Assembly: GCF_000445995.2 (NCBI RefSeq) | Contig: NC_022080.4 | Coordinates: 1,612,001 to 1,676,000, forward strand | Length of the DNA stretch: 64,000 nucleotides | Reading direction: 5' to 3' | DNA from: Geobacillus genomosp. 3 | Lineage (GTDB): Bacteria > Bacillota > Bacilli > Bacillales > Anoxybacillaceae | Shown: in pieces, positions 37,566 through 46,930 of the stretch | How the letters are laid out: each line of letters starts with the position of its first letter | Position numbering within the stretch: the stretch's first letter is position 1 | Program-made: the position numbers and the translations under genes | The notes under the pieces: model-generated | The model's database searches: none | Seen by the model: the letters and a program-made list of their open reading frames with translations, nothing else | What the model was told of the DNA's origin: nothing

Positions 37566-38441
37566 CTACTCATCAAACCATGTTTCAGCGATGTTGCGCG
37601 CCGCAGCCCGTTCCCGCTCATCGTCGAGCTTATCGACAATGCTTCGTTCAATGGCGCGCAACGGCGGCATATACGCGGCCAAGTCACACGCATCCAACAG
37701 GGCGCGCACCGAGGCCGCTTCCTCGGCGACTTGCCCGTTTCGCACTTGCGCGAGCAAGTCGGCTGACAGAGAAACGAAACGGTCGATCAACGTTTCGTCC
37801 GTTAATGTAGTTTGCGCCAACAGCACCGATTTTAACGTTGCTCCTTGCACGTACGGCACATCGATGACGACAAACCGGTTTTTTAACGCTTCGTTGAGCG
37901 GCACGGTGCCGATATAGCCTTCGTTGATCGCTGCGATGACGCCAAATGTCGGCTTCGCCTCGACGACCTCGCCGGTGAGTGGGTTGGTGAGCCGGCGCCG
38001 GTAATCGAGGACGCTGTTTAAAATCGGGAGCGTTTCCGGTTTGGCCATGTTGATTTCATCAATGTATAACAAATGGCCTTTTGTCATCGCCTGAATGACC
38101 GGGCCGGGAACGTAATCAATCACCGCCTGGCCGCCACGGTGCACGATCGTCTTAAACCCAAGCAGCGCTTCGGCATCGAGGTCGACGGAGCAGTTGATGC
38201 TGTGCATCGGCTGCCCAAACAAGGCTGACAATGTTTCCGCAAGCCGCGTCTTTCCGGATCCGGTCGGTCCTTTTAAGAGCACGTTTTTTCCAAGTGCGAG
38301 CGCGACTGCCGCATCATGGAGGATGGCCTCGTCTTCGGCCGTATATCCGCCAGACCCGACCAACACCCGATCCGGGTCGCGGTGGAACAGTTCTTTTCGC
38401 TTTTTCATTTCTTCGGTTACAACCAATGGCCATGTGATCAT
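37566..38441 (-). CDS. MoxR-family AAA+ ATPase (YojN-like)
   Basis: A 291-residue AAA+ ATPase with Walker [15 protein letters not shown], Walker [15 protein letters not shown], sensor-1 region [10 protein letters not shown] and arginine finger region [15 protein letters not shown]. Its stop codon lies 11 bases beyond the start of the VWA gene, so the two overlap and are coupled, as in B. subtilis yojN-yojO. It supplies ATP-driven remodelling for the partner. The upstream region at 38516-38543 is AT-rich and probably contains the promoter. Confidence 0.88.
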   Translation of the reverse strand: MITWPLVVTEEMKKRKELFHRDPDRVLVGSGGYTAEDEAILHDAAVALALGKNVLLKGPTGSGKTRLAETLSALFGQPMHSINCSVDLDAEALLGFKTIVHRGGQAVIDYVPGPVIQAMTKGHLLYIDEINMAKPETLPILNSVLDYRRRLTNPLTGEVVEAKPTFGVIAAINEGYIGTVPLNEALKNRFVVIDVPYVQGATLKSVLLAQTTLTDETLIDRFVSLSADLLAQVRNGQVAEEAASVRALLDACDLAAYMPPLRAIERSIVDKLDDERERAAARNIAETWFDE

Positions 38442-38570
38442 GTGATGTCTTCCCTTCTGTCGCCATCTTTCCCTCTCATTCTACTAAATCACCCGCCAGG
38501 ACGCAAAACAAACGAAGTATACTATAATTATATTATGTAAATAAGATGAAGAAGGAAAAACAGGGCGCTC

Positions 38571-38945
38571 CTAGCTGTAGTTGTCCTCAATCGCCTTGCG
38601 AATGAGCGCCGCGCATCGGTCGAGTTCCGCTTTCAGCTGCCGTTTGTACAGTTTCGCTTTTTCCTGCCCGCCCTCGGCGAACCGGTAATACACCACTTCC
38701 TGGTACTTCATTCCCTCTTTTTTCTGTTTCACTTGTTTTAAAATGCCGTCTTCGATTAAATCGTGGAGCGCTTTGTACACTTCTGAATGGTTCGGGCGAT
38801 AACCGAACGGTTTAAACTCCTGACGCAGCACATCGAGCAGCTTCAGGCCGTACAACCGTTCCTGCTCCGTCAACGTAATCAAATATAATTTTAAAAACGC
38901 ACGTTGTTTTAACAGAAAACCGCTAGGCGTCCGTTTCTCCCCCAT
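38571..38945 (-). CDS. rtp: Replication terminator protein Rtp
   Basis: A 124-residue winged-helix protein that follows B. subtilis Rtp almost residue by residue as I recall it: GFLLKQRAFLKLYLITLTEQERLYGLKLLDVLR, PNHSEVYKALHDLIEDGILKQ, and a C-terminal dimerisation helix KLYKRQLKAELDRCAALI. Rtp dimers bind Ter sites and arrest replication forks in one direction. The location 5 kb from dif agrees with a terminus role. I did not find a good match to the B. subtilis Ter consensus nearby, so the binding sites may differ or lie elsewhere. Confidence 0.9.
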   Translation of the reverse strand: MGEKRTPSGFLLKQRAFLKLYLITLTEQERLYGLKLLDVLRQEFKPFGYRPNHSEVYKALHDLIEDGILKQVKQKKEGMKYQEVVYYRFAEGGQEKAKLYKRQLKAELDRCAALIRKAIEDNYS

Positions 38946-39062
38946 TGCATGCCCTCCTTCCTTTCCATTGGATTTCGCTTTCTAGGCGGCGGATTCCTGC
39001 TTGGTTCCGCTTTCTTTCCATTATATCACAAAGGGGAAGGAAATGTCCTTCCCTGCTGCCTG

Positions 39063-39965
39063 TTAGTAAAACACGATCGTTTTGTTGCCGTGAATAATGA
39101 CCCGGTCTTCCAAATGCCATTTGAGCGCCCGAGCGAGCACCGTCTTTTCAATCAAGCGGCCGATCCGTTTCAAATCGTCAGGGTGATGGCGGTGATCGAC
39201 ACGGGCGACATCCTGCTCGATGATCGGCCCTTCATCCAAATCATCGGTGACATAGTGGGATGTAGCGCCGATCAGCTTCACTCCGCGCTCATACGCCCGC
39301 TCGTACGGCCTGGCGCCGATAAATGCCGGCAAAAATGAGTGGTGGATGTTGATGATCCGCCCCGGGAATTCGGCAACAAACGCCGGCGATAAAATTTGCA
39401 TGTAGCGGGCGAGCACGATCGTATCGATGCGATATTCATGAAGCAGACGAATTTGTTCCGCCTCGGCATCGGCTTTCGTTTCTTTCGTCACCGGAATGTA
39501 CACATACGGGATGCCGAGCGGTTCGACCGCATCGCGCAAATCCGGGTGGTTGCTGACAACGAGCGCGATATCGGCGATCAGTTCGCCTGCCTGCCATTGC
39601 CAAAGAAGTTCAAGCAAGCAGTGTTCCGCTTTCGAGACGAAAATGGCGATCCGCCGAATATCGTTATGGAGGCGAAGCTGCCAATCCATGCCGAACTCAG
39701 CGGCGATCGGGGCAAACGCCGCCTCGATCGCCGCTTTTCGATCGGCAATGTTGGGACAGTCAAACTCCAAGCGGAGGAAAAACGTGCCTCCTTCTGGATC
39801 GGTCGAGTATTGGCTGGACTCGACGATATTGGCGCCATGTTCATACAAAAAAGACGTGACCGCGGCGACAATGCCTGGGCGGTCCGGACAGGAAATGAGC
39901 AGCCGGGCGCGCTGTTCATACCCTTGCAAGAATGATTGCCAGCGATGTTGGCGAAACGTCGTCAT
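39063..39965 (-). CDS. purU: Formyltetrahydrofolate deformylase PurU
   Basis: A 300-residue two-domain enzyme. The N-terminal ACT domain (about 18-100) contains [22 protein letters not shown]. The C-terminal formyl-hydrolase domain has [42 protein letters not shown] and the catalytic [14 protein letters not shown]. It hydrolyses 10-formyl-THF to THF and formate, balancing one-carbon units. Length is normal. It is transcribed alone toward rtp with about 120 bases between. Confidence 0.95.
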   Translation of the reverse strand: MTTFRQHRWQSFLQGYEQRARLLISCPDRPGIVAAVTSFLYEHGANIVESSQYSTDPEGGTFFLRLEFDCPNIADRKAAIEAAFAPIAAEFGMDWQLRLHNDIRRIAIFVSKAEHCLLELLWQWQAGELIADIALVVSNHPDLRDAVEPLGIPYVYIPVTKETKADAEAEQIRLLHEYRIDTIVLARYMQILSPAFVAEFPGRIINIHHSFLPAFIGARPYERAYERGVKLIGATSHYVTDDLDEGPIIEQDVARVDHRHHPDDLKRIGRLIEKTVLARALKWHLEDRVIIHGNKTIVFY

Positions 39966-40113
39966 CGATTTTCTCTCCCTTTTCCTGCAGTCGTTTGCCT
40001 TCCATCATACAGAAAAATTTTCTTCTTGCCAACAGATTGTGCCTAAATTTTCACTACAGACATTGTAGCAAAGGTTGACGCCAAATAGGAGAATTGTTGA
40101 TATTCTCCATCAC

Positions 40114-40140
40114 AAAAGGCATCCCCTTGGTGGGGATGCC
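40114..40140 (-). terminator. hmp terminator
   Basis: GGCATCCCC (40118-40126) pairs with GGGGATGCC (40132-40140). On the minus strand a short T-run (complement of 40114-40117) follows. It lies about 25 bases after the hmp stop. Confidence 0.75.
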
Positions 40141-40164
40141 TCCTGTTGATGGAACAATGATCGG

Positions 40165-41400
40165 TCAGTCTTTCGTCAAATCGCCGGCCGGGCCGAAAAA
40201 TTCGTAATGGATGCGTTCTTCCGGCACGCCCCACTCTGTTAAGGCGCGATAGACCGTTTTCATAAACGGCACCGGGCCGCAGAAGTAGAAGTCAGCGTCT
40301 TTCGTCGGAATAACCGTTTGCATCCAGGCAAGATCGATCCGTCCTTCTTTGCTGAAATGCGGATGACGGCGGTCGTCTTCAGACGGCGACTCGTAACAGA
40401 GATAGTAGGCAAACGACGGGCGTTCGGCCAACGTCCGCAACTCTTCGTCAAACGCCTGCACGCGGCCGTTTAGGGCAGCTTGAAGAAACGTCACCGAACG
40501 ATTCGGCTGACGGATGGCCGCTGTGCTGGCCATGCTCAAAAGCGGGGTGATCCCCACGCCGCCGCTGATCAACACAACTGGGGTTTCCTTCGTCAAATCA
40601 AGCGTAAAGTCCCCGGCTGGAGCGCTTAACTCGACGACATCGCCTTCGTGAATGTGGTCATGCAAATAGTTCGACACGATGCCGGCCGGTTTTTCCGCCG
40701 TTGCTGCTTCCCGTTTGACGCTGATGCGGTAATACCCTTTGCCGGGAGCGTCGGATAAGCTGTATTGGCGAATGTGCGTATACGTTTCACCAGGGATGTC
40801 CAGTTTTACGCTCACATATTGGCCCGGCAAATAGTCGCTGATGGCGCCGCCGTCTTCCGGCTCGAAATAAAACGACGTGATGACGTCGCTTTCTTTCACT
40901 TTTTTGGCGACAACAAAGCGACGGAAATCGCGCCAACCGCCCGGTTTGGCTGCCGCTTCGTTATACATCCCCTCTTCGACTTGAATAAAGACTGAGGCAA
41001 TGGCTTCATACGCTTCCGCCCAAGCCGCCATCACCTCATCGGTGGCGGCGTCGCCAAGCACGTCTTTGATTGCCAATAACAAATGTTTTCCGACAATCGG
41101 GTATTGTTCCGGTTTGATGCCCAAGCTCCGGTGCTTATGGCCGATTTGCCGCACGACCGGCAAAATGGCATCGAGCTGATCGATATAGCGCGCCGCTGCG
41201 TATACGGCTGCCGCCAGAGCGCGTTGCTGCCGCCCTTGTTTTTGGTTGGCATGGTTGAAAATATTCAACAATTCCGGATGGTTGGAAAACATCAGTTGGT
41301 AAAACCGTTTGGTAATTTGTTCGCCGTGCTGCTCCAACACTGGTACGGTCGATTTGACGATCTCAATCGTTTTTGGGTGCAAAGCCGTTGTCGTAGCCAT
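40165..41400 (-). CDS. hmp: Flavohemoglobin (nitric oxide dioxygenase)
   Basis: A 411-residue protein in three parts: an N-terminal globin domain (about 1-140) with proximal His in VGKHLL, an FAD domain with RQYSLSD and a C-terminal NAD domain with LISGGVGITPLLSM and YFCGPVPFM. It converts NO and O2 to nitrate using NADH. The upstream region shared with nsrR holds two NsrR-type palindromes, which fits repression relieved by NO. Confidence 0.96.
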   Translation of the reverse strand: MATTTALHPKTIEIVKSTVPVLEQHGEQITKRFYQLMFSNHPELLNIFNHANQKQGRQQRALAAAVYAAARYIDQLDAILPVVRQIGHKHRSLGIKPEQYPIVGKHLLLAIKDVLGDAATDEVMAAWAEAYEAIASVFIQVEEGMYNEAAAKPGGWRDFRRFVVAKKVKESDVITSFYFEPEDGGAISDYLPGQYVSVKLDIPGETYTHIRQYSLSDAPGKGYYRISVKREAATAEKPAGIVSNYLHDHIHEGDVVELSAPAGDFTLDLTKETPVVLISGGVGITPLLSMASTAAIRQPNRSVTFLQAALNGRVQAFDEELRTLAERPSFAYYLCYESPSEDDRRHPHFSKEGRIDLAWMQTVIPTKDADFYFCGPVPFMKTVYRALTEWGVPEERIHYEFFGPAGDLTKD

Positions 41401-41418
41401 GTGTCATCCCCTCACAAA

Positions 41419-41441
41419 AACATGTATTTTAAATACATGTT
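41419..41441 (-). promoter_or_regulatory. NsrR-type operator near hmp
   Basis: AACATGTATTT and AAATACATGTT form a perfect 11-bp inverted repeat around a single T. This resembles the NsrR site (ATGTATTT-N-AAATACAT). It is 19 bases before the hmp start and would block its transcription. Confidence 0.8.
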
Positions 41442-41465
41442 TTATTCAACCATACGCATAGTGAA

Positions 41466-41490
41466 AAAGCAATATTTCAAATGCATCTTT
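41466..41490 (+). promoter_or_regulatory. Second NsrR-type operator, hmp-nsrR intergenic
   Basis: AAAGCAATATTT-C-AAATGCATCTTT is an imperfect palindrome of the same class (AAATGCATCTT half-site), 75 bases from the nsrR start. Together with the first site it would let NsrR control hmp strongly and itself weakly. Confidence 0.65.
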
Positions 41491-41565
41491 AACAAATTGT
41501 TCACAATTCCCTCCTAGAGACAGGTGTGATACAATGGAAGCAACCATCTCGTCTAAAGGTTGTGG

Positions 41566-42018
41566 ATGACCATGCAGCTGACGAACTATACAGAATATGC
41601 GTTGCGTGTGCTGCTGTTTTTAGGAACGCTCGATGAAGGCGAAAAAACAAATATTAAAGAAATTTCCGCTGCGTTTTCCCTCTCTGAGCATCATTTAAGC
41701 AAAATTGTCCATGAGCTCGGAAAGCTTGGCTACATCGAAACGATCCGCGGACGCAACGGCGGAATTCGCCTTGCGAAACGACCGGAGGAGATCGTCGTCG
41801 GTGCGGTCGTCCGCGAAACCGAGGACAATTTGTCGCTCGTCGAATGTTTTGCCGCTCATGGCAATGAATGCGTCTTGACGCCTGTCTGCCGGCTTCGCTC
41901 CGTGCTGCAGGAAGCGCTGGAAGCATTTTTGCGGGTGTTGGACGCCTATACGCTTGCCGATTTGCTTGAAAACCGCGGCCCGCTCCGCCTATTGCTTGGC
42001 GGGCGGCACAGCCAATAA
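41566..42018 (+). CDS. nsrR: Nitric-oxide-sensing repressor NsrR (Rrf2 family)
   Basis: A 150-residue Rrf2-family protein. The N-terminal winged helix includes NIKEISAAFSLSEHHLSKIVHELGKLGYI. The cluster-binding loop has three Cys in VECFAAHGNECVLTPVC, the arrangement of NsrR [4Fe-4S] ligands. ATG 41566 is preferred since AAAGG lies six bases upstream. Divergent from hmp with NsrR-type sites between, so it most likely represses hmp until NO destroys its cluster. Confidence 0.92.
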   Translation: MTMQLTNYTEYALRVLLFLGTLDEGEKTNIKEISAAFSLSEHHLSKIVHELGKLGYIETIRGRNGGIRLAKRPEEIVVGAVVRETEDNLSLVECFAAHGNECVLTPVCRLRSVLQEALEAFLRVLDAYTLADLLENRGPLRLLLGGRHSQ

Positions 42019-42021
42019 CGG

Positions 42022-42052
42022 CTCTCCGGCTTCGGCCGGAGAGTTTTATTTT
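42022..42052 (+). terminator. nsrR terminator
   Basis: CTCTCCGGC, loop TTCG and GCCGGAGAG, then TTTTATTTT. A stable UUCG-capped hairpin directly after the nsrR stop. Confidence 0.93.
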
Positions 42053-42056
42053 GCGC

Positions 42057-42223
42057 CCAAGCAGGCACACTATAAGCAAGCATCGCCGCACGAAGGAACA
42101 GATGGGCCCGGTTTGACGTTGGCGGGAGACTATACGCGCCAGCCGTACTTTGCGACGATGGAAGGGACGGTCGTCTCAGGGGAGCGGGCGGCAACGGTCG
42201 TCGCCCGCCGTCTCGGTTTATGA
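42057..42223 (+). pseudogene. C-terminal remnant of a phytoene-desaturase-like FAD oxidoreductase
   Basis: The frame ending at TGA 42221-42223 encodes GLTLAGDYTRQPYFATMEGTVVSGERAATVVARRL, the FAD-binding C-terminal signature of carotenoid/phytoene desaturase-type amine oxidases. No start or preceding domains exist; the sequence runs straight out of the nsrR terminator. It is a truncated leftover of a larger gene. Confidence 0.6.
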
Positions 42224-42247
42224 TTGAAACGAAAGGAGGAGGAAAGG

Positions 42248-42397
42248 ATGCGAAAACGATGGATGCCGCTTGCCGCCATTTGCGCGTTAGCGGTCAGCCT
42301 TTGTGCCGGCTGCGGCCAAGACGAGGAGCGGCCGGAAAAACGCAACCAGTCGTCGAACATGGGCGGCGGGATGAACACGTCCGGCACCGGCCGGTAA
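42248..42397 (+). CDS. Very small predicted lipoprotein
   Basis: A 49-residue frame from ATG 42248 behind AAAGGAGGAGGAAAGG. The signal peptide MRKRWMPLAAICALAVSLCAGC ends in a lipobox (LCAGC) and the mature part is short, polar and Gly/Met-rich (QDEERPEKRNQSSNMGGGMNTSG). The good ribosome binding site and lipobox argue it is real. Function unknown. Confidence 0.6.
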   Translation: MRKRWMPLAAICALAVSLCAGCGQDEERPEKRNQSSNMGGGMNTSGTGR

Positions 42398-42479
42398 ACC
42401 CCTTTGTTTGCCACCGCGGGCATAATATATTAAGATTAGAAAGGTGTGAGAAAAAACTGCAAAACCAAAGGAGGTAACA

Positions 42480-43355
42480 ATGAAACAGCAAGGAAACGCT
42501 TTACCCCCTTACTTGCATATGGACAACGGAGAGCTTTGGCTCACCGAAGATGACCGCGACAATTTGAAAATCAGCTACCGGATCAAAGAGGTGATCTTTG
42601 CCGAGCCGTCTGAGTACCAGCATGTCATGATTTTGGATTCGTATGATTTTGGCCGCATGCTCGTGCTAGACGGCGTCGTGCAAACGACCTCGATTGACGG
42701 CCATATTTATAATGAAATGATCTCGCACGTGCCGCTTCAGTTTCATCCGGAAGCCAAACGGGCGCTGATCATCGGCGGGGGCGACTGCGGGGCAGCCCGG
42801 GAGGCAGCCAAGTATGCCCGCCTCGAGGCGATCGAGATGGTGGAAATTGATGAAAAGGTCGTCCGGGCGTGCAAAGAACATTTGCCGGCCGTCTCCGGCA
42901 ATTTATCCGACCCGCGCGTCCACTTCATTTATGGCGACGGTGTCGCCTTTGTGCACGGGAAGGAACACGAGTACGATGTCATTATGATCGACTCGTCCGA
43001 CCCGGTCGGCCCGGCTGAGGCGCTGTTTTCACCAGAGTTTTATGCCAACGTGCACCGGGCGTTAAAAGAGGACGGGTTGATGGTGTGCCAAAGCCAGTCG
43101 CCCATTTTCCATTTGGATATTTTAAAGCGGACATACCGCAACATTCGCGAATTGTTCCCGCACGTGCTCGTCTACACGGCGGTTGTGCCGACGTATCCGG
43201 GCGGGCTGTGGAGCTTTACGATCGGCTCCAAACGGCCGCTTGAGTTTCCGGCGCAGACGGCGATTCCAAGTGATACGAAATATGTCAATGATGCTGTCTT
43301 CCGCCAATGTTTCGCCTTGCCGGAATTTTTGCGTTCAGCGCTCGATATGAAGTAA
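42480..43355 (+). CDS. speE: Spermidine synthase
   Basis: A 291-residue aminopropyltransferase with the standard motifs: LDGVVQTTSIDGHIYNEMISHVP, IIGGGDCGAAREAAKY, MVEIDEKVV and the catalytic MIDSSDPVGPAEALFSPEFY. Length is that of Bacillus SpeE, and it moves aminopropyl from decarboxylated AdoMet to putrescine. The start ATG 42480 follows AAAGGAGG. No speD or speB neighbour is present here, but the SpeD-SpeE fusion at 15.3-16.6 kb could supply decarboxylated AdoMet. Confidence 0.93.
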   Translation: MKQQGNALPPYLHMDNGELWLTEDDRDNLKISYRIKEVIFAEPSEYQHVMILDSYDFGRMLVLDGVVQTTSIDGHIYNEMISHVPLQFHPEAKRALIIGGGDCGAAREAAKYARLEAIEMVEIDEKVVRACKEHLPAVSGNLSDPRVHFIYGDGVAFVHGKEHEYDVIMIDSSDPVGPAEALFSPEFYANVHRALKEDGLMVCQSQSPIFHLDILKRTYRNIRELFPHVLVYTAVVPTYPGGLWSFTIGSKRPLEFPAQTAIPSDTKYVNDAVFRQCFALPEFLRSALDMK

Positions 43356-43361
43356 TTTCAT

Positions 43362-43400
43362 CAAAAAAAGCTGCCCTTGCGTTAGGGACAGCTTTTTTTG
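43362..43400 (+). terminator. Bidirectional terminator after speE
   Basis: AAAAAAAGCTGCCC pairs with GGGACAGCTTTTTTT around an 8-base loop. The A and T flanks allow use by speE and by the convergent acyl-CoA dehydrogenase gene. Confidence 0.9.
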
Positions 43401-43448
43401 ATTTCCGCCGCATCTTCTCCCGCCCTTTTCCCTGGAGAGGAAATCCTT

Positions 43449-44642
43449 TTAATGGTTGCTTGGTTCGCTTGGCGGGTGATTGGCCAACACCCGTTTTACC
43501 AGCCATGCGAGCGTTAAGTCATCGGCTGGCGGATTGTGCAGACCGGCGCGGACATCCCGATAATAGCGTCCGAGTGGGTTATCAGCGAATAAACTTTGCC
43601 CGCCAACGATGCGCATCGCCCAATCGACGACCTCAAGCGCGGTGTTCGTAGCAACAAGCTTGGCGGTTGCCAATTCCTCCTTCATCTCGGACCGTTTGTC
43701 GGGATAACGGTCCCACAAGTCGGCGATGGTGTACAGAAAATGGCGGGCGTGAACGAGGCGCCACTCCATCTCGGCGATTTTCCGCTGCACCTCCGGCGTT
43801 GAGGCGATCGGCTGCGACAACGTGTTCGGCTGGTACGTTTGGGCAAAGCGGATCGCCTCATGGCGGGCGGCGATGGCGATCCCTAAGTAGCATGCCGGGA
43901 CATGCAAAAGCCATCCTTGCGCCGGCACTGCACCGGTCGGTTTCTCCAGCATCTCCACCAACGCTTCCTGTTCGATCTCGACACCATCTAAGATGAGATC
44001 GTCGCTGCGCGTCGCCCGCATGCCGAGCGTGTTCCATGCGGGCTCGATGCGGACACCCGGGGACGCCATCGGCACAAGGAATTCCCCGACTTGGCCGCTG
44101 TCTTCAATTGTGGCCGAAATCAGTACGTAATCCAACGCCGGAGCTAACGACGCAAATGCCTTTCGTCCACGGAGCACCCAGCGGCCATCGCGAAGGACGG
44201 CGGACGTTTCCGGCTTGCCGCCGCGCGCGGGGCTGCCGGTCGCCCGCTCGGAATGGGCGCTGTTAATGAGCACATGGTGTTCTGTCACCTCTTTGGCCAA
44301 GCGGGTGAGCATCGATTGCGGCCAGCGGCGAAGCAAAAACAGACGCATCAAGATGCTCGCATGCCACCCGAACGACAAGGCGGTAGCACCGCTGCCTTGG
44401 GCAAGCACTTCTTGCACCAACACCAACTCATAAAGCGACGCCCCTTGGCCGCCGTATTCAGTTGGAACAGTGAACGAAAGGAAACCCGCTTCCTTTAAAT
44501 CGGCAAAATCGGCAAAAGGAAACTCCGCCTGTTCGTCATAATTCGCCGCTCGCGCCGCGAACCGCCCGGCGAGGTGCCGCGCCTGTTCGTACAGTTCCCG
44601 TTCCCGCTCAGTCCGCACGATCAAATGGTACAATTCGTTCAT
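43449..44642 (-). CDS. Acyl-CoA dehydrogenase family protein
   Basis: A 397-residue flavoenzyme of the acyl-CoA dehydrogenase fold: N-terminal helical part with FTVPTEYGGQGASLYELVLVQEVLAQGS, middle beta domain with NSAHSERATGSPARGG and LRGRKAFASLAP, and C-terminal helices with AMRIVGGQSLFADNPLGRYYRDVRAG. The last motif is common to dibenzothiophene/flavin-dependent monooxygenase-like members as well as dehydrogenases, so the substrate and even the chemistry (oxygenase versus dehydrogenase) are open. Single-gene unit. Confidence 0.82.
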   Translation of the reverse strand: MNELYHLIVRTERERELYEQARHLAGRFAARAANYDEQAEFPFADFADLKEAGFLSFTVPTEYGGQGASLYELVLVQEVLAQGSGATALSFGWHASILMRLFLLRRWPQSMLTRLAKEVTEHHVLINSAHSERATGSPARGGKPETSAVLRDGRWVLRGRKAFASLAPALDYVLISATIEDSGQVGEFLVPMASPGVRIEPAWNTLGMRATRSDDLILDGVEIEQEALVEMLEKPTGAVPAQGWLLHVPACYLGIAIAARHEAIRFAQTYQPNTLSQPIASTPEVQRKIAEMEWRLVHARHFLYTIADLWDRYPDKRSEMKEELATAKLVATNTALEVVDWAMRIVGGQSLFADNPLGRYYRDVRAGLHNPPADDLTLAWLVKRVLANHPPSEPSNH

Positions 44643-44792
44643 CAGCTCTCTCCTTCTTTTGTTGTTGAGATGATTTCATTGTACCGGTTTTGATTAGGGG
44701 TGAAAACCAAAACGCTCCCCCGTCTATGCTCATGCTAAGAGACGGGAGACTTCCCGGTCTGAAATGGAGCCGTTCCTGCTTCCAGACGGCCA

Positions 44793-46295
44793 TTAAAAGA
44801 GGAAAAAATGCCGGATATACCGGTCATCACCACGGTGGACAAACTCGTTTTTTGCCGCATCGTATTCGTATTCATCTTGCCAGCGGCGGCCATAGCGGGC
44901 GATTTGGCGGACGGCGCGAATGATCGCATACACTTCTTCATTCGTCATCGTCGGGTGGAGCGATAGACGTATCCAACCCGGTTTGGCGAGGGCGTTGCCG
45001 CTTTTGACTTCCTTCAGCAAGGCAGCCGACTGTTCTTGATCAATGCCAAGCAAATAATGGCCGTACGGGCCGGCGCATGAGCAACCACCGCGTGCCTGAA
45101 TGCCGAAGCGGTCGTTAAGCAGTTTGACGACAAGATTATAATGAAGTCCCTCGATCACGAACGAAACAATGCCAAGACGGTCGCTCCGATGTCCTTCTAG
45201 CACATGAACACCAGGGATGTCCTGTAACGCCGGCAGCAGGAGCGAAACGAGTTCTTTTTCCCGGGCGCCCATCTTCGTGATATTCATCTGCTCTTTCAGT
45301 TGGATGGCGAGCGCTGCTTTGATCGTTTGCCAAAATAGCGGTGTTCCCCCGTCTTCCCGCTCTTCGACTGCTTCCACGTACTCATAATGCCCCCATGGAT
45401 CAGTCCAATACACCGTCCCGCCGCCCGGATGGTCCGGCGCCTTCTGGTCGTACAATCGACTGTCAAAAATAAGCACGCCGGCGCTTCCCGGCCCACCGAG
45501 AAACTTATGCGGAGAAAAATAAATGGCATCGAGCTTTTCGAGTGGATCATCCGGGTGCATATCGATGCGGACGTACGGAGCGGAAGCGGCAAAATCGACA
45601 AAACAAAGTCCGCCGTATTCATGCATGAGTTTGGCCAATTCGTGATACGGCGTCTCTAGACCAGTGACGTTCGAGCAGGCGGTGAATGCGCCGATTTTTT
45701 GCGGCCTCTGCCGGTAGCGCTTGAGCAGCTCGCGCAAATGATCAAGATCAACCCCACCGTTGGCGGTGGGCCGAATCGTGACGACTTCAGCGATCGTTTC
45801 GGTCCATGATAATAAATTCGAATGATGCTCCATATGGGTGACGAAGACGACCGGACGCTCATCATCTGTAAGCGGAAGATGCGGCTTCCATCGTTCCGGT
45901 ACGCGCAAGCCAAGCAAGCGCTGCAGTTTGTTGACGGCGCTCGTCATGCCGGCTCCTTGCATGATCAATACGTCGTCCCTCCCGGCGTGAACGTGCTGTT
46001 TGATGATGTCTTTGGCGTATTGATACGCAAGCGTCATTTTTGTTCCGGTCACATTTGACTCCGTATGCGTGTTGCCGACAAATGGACCAAGTTCGCGAAC
46101 CATTTTCTCTTCAATCGGCCGGTACAGCCGTCCGCTCGCCGTCCAGTCGGCGTAGATGAGCCGCTGTTCGCCAAACGGCGTAGAAAACGGATGAAACCGG
46201 CCGATTGTTCCGTCGCGAAACGGTTGGAAGTGGTCCTCGAGCTCGCCGCGACACGTATAGGTGGCGCTTCCAATTTTTGCGTGAATCACCGGCAT
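44793..46295 (-). CDS. Class V aminotransferase / cysteine desulfurase-like protein
   Basis: A 500-residue PLP enzyme. The PLP Lys is in YFSPHKFLGGPGSAG, preceded by ACSNVTGLETP and CFVDFAASAPYV. A Cys-rich loop, RGGCSCAGPYGH, occupies the place of the catalytic Cys of SufS/IscS-type enzymes. It is longer than the usual 400 residues, with an extra N-terminal part. Desulfurase or lyase activity is likely, but the specific substrate is unknown. No Suf/Isc genes flank it. Confidence 0.8.
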   Translation of the reverse strand: MPVIHAKIGSATYTCRGELEDHFQPFRDGTIGRFHPFSTPFGEQRLIYADWTASGRLYRPIEEKMVRELGPFVGNTHTESNVTGTKMTLAYQYAKDIIKQHVHAGRDDVLIMQGAGMTSAVNKLQRLLGLRVPERWKPHLPLTDDERPVVFVTHMEHHSNLLSWTETIAEVVTIRPTANGGVDLDHLRELLKRYRQRPQKIGAFTACSNVTGLETPYHELAKLMHEYGGLCFVDFAASAPYVRIDMHPDDPLEKLDAIYFSPHKFLGGPGSAGVLIFDSRLYDQKAPDHPGGGTVYWTDPWGHYEYVEAVEEREDGGTPLFWQTIKAALAIQLKEQMNITKMGAREKELVSLLLPALQDIPGVHVLEGHRSDRLGIVSFVIEGLHYNLVVKLLNDRFGIQARGGCSCAGPYGHYLLGIDQEQSAALLKEVKSGNALAKPGWIRLSLHPTMTNEEVYAIIRAVRQIARYGRRWQDEYEYDAAKNEFVHRGDDRYIRHFFLF

Positions 46296-46416
46296 CGTTC
46301 TCCTTTCCGGGTCAACTTACTCATACAATATGTGGCCATTGGGCGGTTCGGTCCAGAGAAAACGAACAAAGGCAAAAAAACCCGCCCTGCCGGCGGGTGA
46401 CGCAACCTAAACATAG

Positions 46417-46863
46417 TCATTGTTTTTCGCAGCGAACAGATGAATTTGTCTCCTCGACAGCGGAGACGAGGTATTGCGCAAGCAACGCCCGCAAGTCATC
46501 TGGAAGCGGTTCGCTCATTTGCGTATGGAAGTTGAAGTAGACGACTGCCGCTTCCCCGATGGCGATCAGTTGGCCAGTCTCTTCTTCAATAATGCGGTGA
46601 ATGCATTGAAAACTTTTATGACCGATGCGGGAGACGTTCGTTTCGACACGGAGTCGCCGGCCAAAAAACCCTTGATTGACAAAATCGCATTTCGCAGACG
46701 CCAAAATAAAATGCCAATTGCCAGTTCGTCCTCCATAGCTTAATTCATCGAATAAGCGGGTGCGCGCTTCCTCCAAATAAATGAAATAGCTGATATTGCT
46801 TAAATGCCCGAGCGCGTCAGTTTCGCAAAAGCGAGGATTAATTGTGATCGTATGTGTTTTCAT
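46417..46863 (-). CDS. Hot-dog-fold acyl-CoA thioesterase
   Basis: A 148-residue 4HBT-type protein starting at ATG 46863 behind GGAGAGAA. It has RFCETDALGHLSNISYFIYLEEARTRLF near the N terminus, where the Asp and following His/Asn form the hot-dog active site, then FILASAKCDFVNQGFFGRRLRVET. It should hydrolyse acyl-CoA thioesters in the cytosol. Its upstream region carries a palindrome (46931-46946) that may bind a TetR-family repressor. Confidence 0.85.
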   Translation of the reverse strand: MKTHTITINPRFCETDALGHLSNISYFIYLEEARTRLFDELSYGGRTGNWHFILASAKCDFVNQGFFGRRLRVETNVSRIGHKSFQCIHRIIEEETGQLIAIGEAAVVYFNFHTQMSEPLPDDLRALLAQYLVSAVEETNSSVRCEKQ

Positions 46864-46930
46864 TTCTCTCCCTCTCCCCTTCTTAGATGGAGCCAAGCGT
46901 TCGATGCGTGGATCATCCTGAACACTTGAC

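Noticed and set aside
38516..38543. Second dif-like sequence (TTATGTAAA in an AT-rich stretch) upstream of the MoxR gene
   Set aside because: Only the right arm is similar; the left arm does not match and the spacing is off by one. The site at 33564-33591 fits far better. This one is probably a promoter region.
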